From positions 1-64,000 of the forward strand of contig JAIXTA010000208.1 in the NCBI GenBank assembly GCA_027484405.1: 64,000 nt of DNA. Reading direction: 5' to 3'. The DNA is from Burkholderiales bacterium (lineage in GTDB: Bacteria; Pseudomonadota; Gammaproteobacteria; Burkholderiales; Burkholderiaceae_C). Each line of letters starts with the position of its first letter. The stretch's first letter is position 1. Below are positions 11,584 through 19,037 of the stretch, piece by piece. The notes under the pieces are model-generated. The model worked only from the letters and a program-made list of their open reading frames with translations. It did not search any database and was not told the DNA's origin. Made by a program: the position numbers and the translations under genes.

Positions 11584-11594
11584 GTTGACGCCCT

Positions 11595-11849
11595 TCAGCC
11601 CAGGCGTAGCTTCATGATCAGGATGAACAGGGCCAGTGCGAGCGTGATGGCATTGGCGATGATGATCGGCCAGGCTTGCAGAGCCACGCCATAGCCCAGC
11701 CAGAGGGCCACGCCTGCGGTGAAGGTGGCATACATCGGCAGGGACAGCGAGCGCGTGTCTCGCGTGCGGATCACCTGCCAGGCCTGCGGGATGAAAGACG
11801 CCGTGGTGAGCGTTGCGGCGGCGTAGCCGATCCATTCGTAGGGGTTCAT
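11595..11849 (-). CDS. SemiSWEET / PQ-loop small transporter
   Basis: 84 aa: MNPYEWIGYAAATLTTASFIPQAWQVIRTRDTRSLSLPMYATFTAGVALWLGYG. Confidence 0.85.
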   Translation of the reverse strand: MNPYEWIGYAAATLTTASFIPQAWQVIRTRDTRSLSLPMYATFTAGVALWLGYGVALQAWPIIIANAITLALALFILIMKLRLG

Positions 11850-11961
11850 GCGGGGCAGTGTATGGGGCAAGCCCACGGGGCCGATTGGTATCCTTTCGCG
11901 CCTTGAACATGACAGCGCCACGCCCGATGCGGCCGCAGCGCTTCTGCAGAAAGCCCCGCCC

Positions 11962-13125
11962 ATGATCCGCACCTTCGCCCTGGCTGCCGCCTGCAGCCTG
12001 ACTCTCTCTGTGAGCCCTGCCTTCGCGCAGCAGGCCCCCAAGCTCAAGGTCGGCCTCATGCTGCCCTACACCGGCACCTTTGCGCAGCTGGGCAATGCCA
12101 TCGAGAACGGCTTTCGTCTGCAGCTGGCCGAGCAGGGCGGCAAGCTGGCCGGGCGAGAAATCGAGATTGTCCGGCTGGACGACGAGAGCGACCCCGCCAA
12201 GGCCACCGACAACATCAACAAGCTGATCAACCGCGACAAAGTGGACGTGGTGGTCGGCAGTGTGCACAGCGGCGTCGCCATGGCCATGGCCCGCGTGGCG
12301 CGAGAAGCCGGCATCCCGATGATCGTGCCCAATGCCGGTGCAGCAGCCATCACGGGCAATCTGTGTGCGCCCAACATCTTCCGCTCCAGCTTCACCAACT
12401 GGCAGCCGGCTTATGCGATGGGCCAGGTCATGCGCGAGAAGGGCTACAAGCGCGTCGTGACCATCACCTGGAAGTACGCCGCCGGCGACGAGACCGTGGC
12501 CGGCTTCAAGGAAGGCCTGGAGGCGGGCGGTCAGAGCAAGGTCATTCGCGAGCTGAACCTGCCCTTTCCGAACAGCGAGTTCCAGGCCCTGCTGACCGAG
12601 ATCGCCGCCATCAAGCCGGATGCCGTCTACACCTTCTTCTCCGGCGGCGGGGCTGTGAAGTTCCTGCAGGACTACGCCGCCGCCGGCCTGAGAAAGAGCA
12701 TTCCGCTGTACGGCGTGTTCATCACCGATGGCACGCTGGAGGCTGCTGCACCCGTGGCCCAGGGCATCGAGACCACGCTGCACTACAGCGACGACCTCAA
12801 CACCCCGCGCAACAAGGCCTTCCGCCTGGCCTACGCCAAGACCTACAAGCTGCAGCCCGATGTGTTTGCCGTGCAGGGCTATGACGCGGCGCAGATGCTC
12901 GCCGCCGGCGTGATTGCCGTGAAGGGCGACCTCAGCAAGAAGGACGCCTTCACCGCTGCGTTGCGCAGCGCACGCATCGACAGCCCGCGCGGCGCCTTCA
13001 CGCTCTCCAAGAGCCACAACCCGGTGCAGGACTTCTACCTGCGCAAGGTGGAGGGCAAGGAGAACAAGACCGTGCGCGTGGCCGTGAAGGGCCTGGCTGA
13101 CCCCGGCCGCGGCTGCCGGATGTAA
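11962..13125 (+). CDS. Branched-chain amino acid-type ABC transporter substrate-binding protein
   Basis: Signal peptide ending AFAQQ; LKVGLMLPYTGTFAQLGNAIENGFRLQL. Confidence 0.92.
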   Translation: MIRTFALAAACSLTLSVSPAFAQQAPKLKVGLMLPYTGTFAQLGNAIENGFRLQLAEQGGKLAGREIEIVRLDDESDPAKATDNINKLINRDKVDVVVGSVHSGVAMAMARVAREAGIPMIVPNAGAAAITGNLCAPNIFRSSFTNWQPAYAMGQVMREKGYKRVVTITWKYAAGDETVAGFKEGLEAGGQSKVIRELNLPFPNSEFQALLTEIAAIKPDAVYTFFSGGGAVKFLQDYAAAGLRKSIPLYGVFITDGTLEAAAPVAQGIETTLHYSDDLNTPRNKAFRLAYAKTYKLQPDVFAVQGYDAAQMLAAGVIAVKGDLSKKDAFTAALRSARIDSPRGAFTLSKSHNPVQDFYLRKVEGKENKTVRVAVKGLADPGRGCRM

Positions 13126-13132
13126 GCGCTTG

Positions 13133-14365
13133 ATGCAGCCGGCACTCGATCTGAACGCCATCCGCGCCGAGTTTCCGGCGCTGGCGCAGGACTTCGTCTT
13201 TCTGGACAACGCCGGCGGCTCGCAGGTGCTGGGCCGGGTGGCCGACCGCATCCGTGACTATCTCCTGAGTACTTCCGTGCAGCTCGGTGCGAGCTATGCG
13301 GTCTCGCAGGCAGCTTCCGAGCGGGTGCTTGAGGCGCGCCGCAGCGTGGCGCAGCTGATCAACGCCGCGCATGACGAGGAAGTGGTCATGGCCGGGGCCA
13401 CCACCCTGCTGATGCACCTGCTCACCACGGCCATTGCACCGAGCATCCGGCCGGGCGACGAGATCATCGTCACCGAGACCGATCACGAGTCGAATGTGGG
13501 CGGATGGATGCGCCTGCAGGCCCGGGGCGCGGTGCTCAAGATCTGGCCGGTGAACCGCGAGACGCTCGAGCTCGATCTGGCCACGCTGGATACCCTGCTC
13601 TCGCCCCGCACCCGCTGGGTGGCCATAACGCATGCGTCCAACGTGCTGGGCACTGTGAACCCGGTGGCCGAGGTGGCGCGCCGCGTGCACGCCGTGGGCG
13701 GCAAGTTGGCCGTGGATGGCGTGGCCTATGCGCCGCACCGCCTGGTGGATGTGCAGGCCAGCGGCGCGGATGTGTATGTCTTCAGCTTCTACAAGGTCTT
13801 CGGTCCGCACTATGCGGTGCTCTGGGGCCGGCGCGAGCTGCTGCTGGACTTGCCGAGCCTGAACCATTTCTTCATCGGCCCCGAGGTGCTGCCCTACAAG
13901 CTGCAGCCGGGCAATGTGAACTTCGAGCTGTCGTACGGCTGCATCGGCATTTCCGACTACTTGCAGCATGTGGGTGCAAGCCTCGGTGCGCAGGGCGGCG
14001 CGCGTCAGCAGATGCAGGTCGCCTTTGATGCCTTTGCTGCGCACGAAGACGCACTCGCGGAGCAGCTGCTGGGCTGGCTGCGTGCTCGCAAGGGCGTGCG
14101 CATCATCGGACGGCCGCGCGTGCAGCATGCGGACCGCATGCCCACCGTGAGCTTCGTCGTGGCCAGCCAGCGCGCTGAGGACATCGTGCGTGCGGTGGAT
14201 GCCCACCGCATCGGCATCCGCTTCGGTGATTTCTATGCGCGGCGCCTGGCCGATGCGCTGGATCTGCATGCGCACGGCGGTGTGGTGCGCGTCTCGATGG
14301 CGCACTACAACACCGCGCAGGAGATCGACCGGCTGATCCACGCGCTGGATCAAGCGATCCGCTAA
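13133..14365 (+). CDS. Cysteine desulfurase-like class V aminotransferase
   Basis: FLDNAGGSQVLGRVADRI; ETDHESNVGGWMRL; ITHASNVLGTVNPV; SFYKVFGPHYAVLWG (PLP Lys region). Confidence 0.85.
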   Translation: MQPALDLNAIRAEFPALAQDFVFLDNAGGSQVLGRVADRIRDYLLSTSVQLGASYAVSQAASERVLEARRSVAQLINAAHDEEVVMAGATTLLMHLLTTAIAPSIRPGDEIIVTETDHESNVGGWMRLQARGAVLKIWPVNRETLELDLATLDTLLSPRTRWVAITHASNVLGTVNPVAEVARRVHAVGGKLAVDGVAYAPHRLVDVQASGADVYVFSFYKVFGPHYAVLWGRRELLLDLPSLNHFFIGPEVLPYKLQPGNVNFELSYGCIGISDYLQHVGASLGAQGGARQQMQVAFDAFAAHEDALAEQLLGWLRARKGVRIIGRPRVQHADRMPTVSFVVASQRAEDIVRAVDAHRIGIRFGDFYARRLADALDLHAHGGVVRVSMAHYNTAQEIDRLIHALDQAIR

Positions 14366-14374
14366 GCGCAGAGC

Positions 14375-15274
14375 ATGGACCTCGCGTCCTTCCTGATCCA
14401 GTGCCTCAATGCCGTGCAGTACGGCCTGCTGCTGTTTCTCGTTGCGGCCGGTCTCACGCTGATCTTCGGCATCATGGGCGTGATCAACCTCGCCCACGGC
14501 AGCTTCTACATGATGGGCGCTTACTTGGCCTACGGGCTCGCGCCCTGGGTGAACGCCCAGCTGGGGGGCGGCTTCTTCACAGTGCTGGCCATCGGCCTGG
14601 TGATCGCCGTGCTCATCGGCCTGCTGCTGGAGTGGGCCTTCTTCAGCTTCCTGTATGAGCGCGAGCACCTGCAGCAGGTGCTGATGACCTACGGCCTGAT
14701 CCTCGTGTTCGAGGAACTGCGCTCGCTCTTGATCGGTGATGACGTCTACAGCGTACCGGCGCCGGCGTTCCTTGCCGGCAGCATCGCACTCACCGAGGTG
14801 CTGAGCTACCCGGTGTATCGCCTGTTCATCAGCGGGGTGTGTCTGGCTGCGGTGCTCGGGCTCGCCTGGGTCTTCACGCGCACGCGCCTGGGCATGCAGA
14901 TCCGCGCCGGCAGCGTGAACCGCGAGATGGTGGCCGCACTCGGCGTGGATATTCGCCTGCTCTATCGCCTGGTGTTTGCGGCCGGCGTGGCGCTGGCGGC
15001 GCTGGCCGGCATGGTCGCCGCGCCCGTGACCACCGCTTTCCCCGGCATGGGCCAGCAGATCCTGATCATCAGCTTTGTGGTGGTGGTGATCGGCGGGATC
15101 GGCTCGGTGAAAGGGGCGCTGGTGGCGGCACTGTTGATCGGCTTTGTGGACACCTTCGGCAAGGTGCTGCTGCCGCAGGCGGCCGGCGTGCTGGTGTATG
15201 TGCTCATGGCGGCGGTGCTCCTGATCAAGCCGCAGGGGTTGTTTGGAAGCAGCATGGGCGGGGCAGGGAAGTGA
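14375..15274 (+). CDS. livH: Branched-chain amino acid ABC transporter permease (LivH type)
   Basis: GLTLIFGIMGVINLAHGSFYMMGAYLAYGL; GGIGSVKGALVAALLIGFVDTFG. Confidence 0.93.
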   Translation: MDLASFLIQCLNAVQYGLLLFLVAAGLTLIFGIMGVINLAHGSFYMMGAYLAYGLAPWVNAQLGGGFFTVLAIGLVIAVLIGLLLEWAFFSFLYEREHLQQVLMTYGLILVFEELRSLLIGDDVYSVPAPAFLAGSIALTEVLSYPVYRLFISGVCLAAVLGLAWVFTRTRLGMQIRAGSVNREMVAALGVDIRLLYRLVFAAGVALAALAGMVAAPVTTAFPGMGQQILIISFVVVVIGGIGSVKGALVAALLIGFVDTFGKVLLPQAAGVLVYVLMAAVLLIKPQGLFGSSMGGAGK

Positions 15275-17184
15275 AGCGCGCCATTGCTCTGCCCGAGGTG
15301 CTTCGCGCTGCGCCCCTGATCCTTGCACTCGTACTGCTCGCCGTCGTGCCCTTTGTGTTCGGCCGCTACGGCACGGACCTCGCGGTGAAGGTCATGATCT
15401 ACGCCATCTTCGTGGCCGGGCTGGATCTGCTGGTGGGCCGCACCGGCCTGGTGAGCCTGGGCCACGCGGCCTTCTTCGGCATGGCGGCCTATGTGGCCGT
15501 GCTGGCCTCGCCTGCCGATGCGCCGGCTTCGCTCCATGTGCTGCTGCCGCTGGCCGTGCTGGCCGCCGCGGGCTTTGCACTCGTCACCGGCGCGCTGGCC
15601 CTGCGCACCCAGGGCGTGTACTTCATCATGGTCACACTGGCCTTTGCGCAGATGGCCTATTACCTGTTCCACGACACCCCCTTGGGCGGCGGCACCGACG
15701 GCATCTACATGAACCTCAAGCCGGCCACGGGCGTGCTGGATCTGGATCGCGCGCCGGTGTTCTATGGCTTCTGCCTTGTAGTGCTGGTCGCCACGCTTGC
15801 GGGGCTGGCGCTGTTGAATCGCAGCCGTTTCGGCCGCGTGCTGGCCGGTATCAAGGCGAGCGAGCAGCGCATGCGGGCGCTGGGCTTCAACACCTTTGCC
15901 TACAAGCTGGCTGCCTATGTGCTGTCGGCCGCAGTGGCCGGGCTGGCCGGATTTCTCTGGGCGGTGAAGGACGCCTACGTGAACCCGGAGATGCTCGGCT
16001 GGCATACCAGCGGCACGGTGCTGGTGATGCTGATCCTCGGCGGCCTGGGCAGCCTGCGCGGCGCCGTACTGGGCGCGGCGGCCTATCTGCTGCTCAAGGA
16101 CGCGTTTCAGTCCCAGGCGCTGATTGGCGAGGCCAGCAAGCACTGGCAGCTCTGGATGGGCGCCACGGTGATTGCCTGCGTGGTGCTGATGCCGCGCGGG
16201 CTGGCGGGTCTGCTGGACCGGCTTGCGCCCGCTCCAAGCCCGGATAATGACACGCAGATCGAGCATTCAAGCGCTTCTTCAGGGCAAAGTGGCTGGAAAC
16301 CCGCGCCAGACAAGCGAGATTCAGGCGCAGGGGGCTCGCGCCTGCATGCGCTCGCTCTTGAGGCGGCGCCGAGCATGCTCGGCGAAACACCGCTTGAAGC
16401 TCCAGACAAGCGGGAAGCTCCTCCGGACGACGCCCCGCTGCTGCGCGCTCACGCCATCACCCGCCGTTTCGGCGGCCTGGTGGCGGTGAGCGAGGTCTCG
16501 CTAGCGCTCAAGCGCGGCGAGGTGCATGCCGTCATCGGCACCAACGGTGCGGGCAAGTCCACGCTGGTGAACGTGCTCGCGGGTGAGCTGTTGCCCAGTA
16601 GTGGCAGGGTGGAACTGCTTGGCGCGGACGTCACGCACACCGCGCAGCCGCAGCGTGCCCGTGCCGGGCTGGGCCGCAGCTACCAGCGCAGTACTGTGTT
16701 TGCCGACTTCACGGTGCTGGAAAACGTGCGCCTGGCTGCGCAGGCGGCAGACCCCGCCCCCTGGCGCATCGGACCGGCCGCCATGCAGGACGCCGCACTG
16801 CTCGCCCGCGCGCGCACCTGCAGTGCGCAGGTGGGCTTGAGCGACGTGGCGCAGCGCACAGCCAGCAGCATCTCGCACGGCCAGCGCCGCCAGCTGGAAA
16901 TTGCCATGTGCCTGGCCACCGCGCCGCAGGTGCTGCTGCTCGACGAGCCCCTGGCCGGCATGGGCGCTGAGGAAACGGAGCGCATGCTCGCGCTGCTGCA
17001 GACGCTGAAGGCAGACCACGCCATCCTGCTGATCGAGCACGACATGGACGCCGTGTTCCGCATTGCCGATCGCATCACCGTCATGGTCGAGGGCCGTGTG
17101 ATCGCCAGTGACGCCCCCGCCGCCATCCGCGCGCACCCCGATGTGCAGCGCGCCTATTTGGGCGAGGACTTCCATGACGCTTGA
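15271..17184 (+). CDS. livMG: Fused LivM permease / LivG ATP-binding protein
   Basis: GTG start overlaps livH stop. LivM part: FVAGLDLLVGRTGLVSLGHAAFFGMAAYVAVL. Linker at ~16250-16425. LivG part: AVIGTNGAGKSTLVNVLAGE, ISHGQRRQLEIAMCLATAPQVLLLDEPLAGM. Confidence 0.93.
   Translation: MKRAIALPEVLRAAPLILALVLLAVVPFVFGRYGTDLAVKVMIYAIFVAGLDLLVGRTGLVSLGHAAFFGMAAYVAVLASPADAPASLHVLLPLAVLAAAGFALVTGALALRTQGVYFIMVTLAFAQMAYYLFHDTPLGGGTDGIYMNLKPATGVLDLDRAPVFYGFCLVVLVATLAGLALLNRSRFGRVLAGIKASEQRMRALGFNTFAYKLAAYVLSAAVAGLAGFLWAVKDAYVNPEMLGWHTSGTVLVMLILGGLGSLRGAVLGAAAYLLLKDAFQSQALIGEASKHWQLWMGATVIACVVLMPRGLAGLLDRLAPAPSPDNDTQIEHSSASSGQSGWKPAPDKRDSGAGGSRLHALALEAAPSMLGETPLEAPDKREAPPDDAPLLRAHAITRRFGGLVAVSEVSLALKRGEVHAVIGTNGAGKSTLVNVLAGELLPSSGRVELLGADVTHTAQPQRARAGLGRSYQRSTVFADFTVLENVRLAAQAADPAPWRIGPAAMQDAALLARARTCSAQVGLSDVAQRTASSISHGQRRQLEIAMCLATAPQVLLLDEPLAGMGAEETERMLALLQTLKADHAILLIEHDMDAVFRIADRITVMVEGRVIASDAPAAIRAHPDVQRAYLGEDFHDA
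16259..16420. repeat. Dispersed palindromic repeat, copy 2 (inside livMG)
   Basis: GCGGCGCCGAGCATGCTCGGCGAAAC at 16363-16388 is 25/26 identical to 7748-7773; CCAGACAAGCGAGA (16306-16319) and CCAGACAAGCGGGA (16402-16415). Confidence 0.82.
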
Positions 17185-17914
17185 GCACGCCGCCCAAAGC
17201 GCCAAACTCGCGCTGCTCGAAGTGCAGGACCTGCATGCCGGCTACGGCAGCGGCGATGTGCTGCAGGGTGTGAGCCTGCAGCTGGCCGCCGGCGAAAGCG
17301 TGGGTCTCCTGGGCCGCAACGGCATGGGCAAGACCACGCTGATGAAGGCGCTCATGGGGCTGCTGCGCCAGCGCCGCGGCGTGATGCGCCTGGCCGGGCA
17401 GGACATCAGCGCGGCGCGCCCCGAGCGCATCGCGCGCCTGGGGCTGGGCTATGTGCCCGAAGGGCGCGGCATCTTCGCCAACCTGTCGGTGCGCGAAAAC
17501 CTGCTCATGGCCGCGCGGGCGCCTGCGCAGGGCAACGCGGTCTGGACACTGGACAGGACGCTCGCCACTTTCCCGCGGCTTGCGCAGCGCATCGGCCACG
17601 CCGGTGGGCAGCTGTCGGGCGGCGAGCAGCAGATGCTCGCCATCGGCCGCGCCCTCATGACCCATCCGCGCGTCCTGCTGCTTGATGAAGCCACCGAGGG
17701 CCTTGCACCGCTGGTGGTGCGTGAGATCTGGCAGATCGTCAGCCTGATCCGCGCAAGCGGCCTGGCCATCCTGATCGTGGATCGCAACGCCCGCGCCGTG
17801 CTGGCGCACACCGATCGTGCGCTGGTGCTGGAAAAGGGGAGGGTGGCGCTTGATGGGCGCTCGGCTGAATTGGCGCAGGATGCCAATGCGCTTGAGCGCC
17901 TGCTGGGGGTTTAG
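17174..17914 (+). CDS. livF: Branched-chain amino acid ABC transporter ATP-binding protein (LivF type)
   Basis: GRNGMGKTTLMKALMGLL; LSGGEQQMLAIGRALMTHPRVLLLDEATEGLAP. Confidence 0.94.
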   Translation: MTLEHAAQSAKLALLEVQDLHAGYGSGDVLQGVSLQLAAGESVGLLGRNGMGKTTLMKALMGLLRQRRGVMRLAGQDISAARPERIARLGLGYVPEGRGIFANLSVRENLLMAARAPAQGNAVWTLDRTLATFPRLAQRIGHAGGQLSGGEQQMLAIGRALMTHPRVLLLDEATEGLAPLVVREIWQIVSLIRASGLAILIVDRNARAVLAHTDRALVLEKGRVALDGRSAELAQDANALERLLGV

Positions 17915-17954
17915 GCGATCGGTTCTTGCACGTAGGCTGGATCGCCGACAGGCG

Positions 17955-18386
17955 CTAAGGCTCCTGAAAAAACGCATTCCCTGCGTAGGTCCGCGAGGGC
18001 TTGGTGAAGTAGCGCTCGACAAATGATTCGAGGCTGTTGGCGATCGGCACCGGAGCTGCATCGTCGAAGTGGTCGATGTACACGCCGCTCACACTGTCGG
18101 AGAGCGGCTTGAGCCGGTACGCCCACGTGAAAATCATGTGATCGGCAAAGACCACGCCATGAATCGAGTGCGGTTGGTGCCTGATCTCCGCAAGCGTCCA
18201 GACGTGCAGGATTTGGCCGTCCGACGACTTCATCCCACCAAACGCTGAGTAAAACTCGATGATGTCCGGTGTGGCGTTGTGCCCGGCCGAGCGAAACGCT
18301 GCATGGATCGCTTCTGCGGATTCCGGTGGGAGTAGCTCGGCACCTTCATCTCGCCATCTCTGAATCAATGCATCAAGTGCGTGCAT
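17955..18386 (-). CDS. SMI1/KNR4-like (SUKH-fold) hypothetical protein
   Basis: TPDIIEFYSAFGGMKSSDGQILHVWTLAEI...GVVFADH...IANSLESFVERY resembles the SUKH pattern. Confidence 0.5.
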   Translation of the reverse strand: MHALDALIQRWRDEGAELLPPESAEAIHAAFRSAGHNATPDIIEFYSAFGGMKSSDGQILHVWTLAEIRHQPHSIHGVVFADHMIFTWAYRLKPLSDSVSGVYIDHFDDAAPVPIANSLESFVERYFTKPSRTYAGNAFFQEP

Positions 18387-18455
18387 GCGGTCCTACGCGT
18401 GGATCGAGAACTCCGTGGCGGCAAGCGCGCCGGTAGCGAGCCGATACGCCCCAAG

Positions 18456-18674
18456 CTACTTCCTGGCGTACACGATCTTCTTCTTGCCGCCTTCGCAGCT
18501 CCCCACGACCTTCTTGTCGCCCACCTGTTCGCTGGGCACAACTTCCAGCGTGTAGTTCTTCACACCCTTGGCGTCGAGCTTGGCGGCGATTTCGGTCTTG
18601 AGTTCCTCGCAGGGCTTGGCCAGCACCTGGGGGGCGAGGGTCAGTGCAGCGATGAGCAGGGCGATGTGCTTCAT
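18456..18674 (-). CDS. DUF1161 family small secreted protein
   Basis: 72 aa: signal peptide then KPCEELKTEIAAKLDAKGVKNYTLEVVPSEQVGDKKVVGSCEGGKKKIVYARK. Confidence 0.75.
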   Translation of the reverse strand: MKHIALLIAALTLAPQVLAKPCEELKTEIAAKLDAKGVKNYTLEVVPSEQVGDKKVVGSCEGGKKKIVYARK

Positions 18675-18853
18675 GGTGTCCTCCGTGGCGGGTGGAGGTC
18701 GAGTGTATGCAGCGACTTGCGCCACGGGGCGGGGCTTCGCGCTGGCTTGGCTCACGCAAACGCGGGACGCGTTCCGGCGCGCTGGACCCGGCCCGGGCCC
18801 GGCAGTCGCCCGGTGCGGGCAAGGTGCCAAGGCGAGTTGGCCTACAAAGCAAG

Positions 18854-18941
18854 ATGTAGTTTTAGTTCGTGTTTTCGGGATCGATCACGACCCAAAATCG
18901 TCCGATTTCCCGTTGACCATGTAGTTTTACTTCACTAGTAT
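18854..18941 (+). promoter_or_regulatory. Candidate promoter with directly repeated 15-mer upstream of pullulanase
   Basis: ATGTAGTTTTAGTTC (18854-18868) and ATGTAGTTTTACTTC (18919-18933); TTGACC (18913-18918), 17 bp spacer, TAGTAT (18936-18941). Confidence 0.55.
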
Positions 18942-19037
18942 CCGCCGCAATGTCGCACGGTCAACAGGCCGTGAAGACGCAGAAAAGTCGCACCCGGCGG
19001 GCCGCAGCGCCCGCAGCGAGGTGCCGGAGGAGACAGC

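Noticed and set aside
12998-15328. 776-aa minus-strand ORF, His/Gln/Asp-rich
   Set aside because: Antisense to clear aminotransferase and livH genes; low-complexity composition typical of shadow ORFs in GC-rich DNA
15271-17184. livMG as a frameshift or assembly artefact
   Set aside because: Both domains are complete and the linker is open and in frame; fused LivM-LivG proteins are a known arrangement
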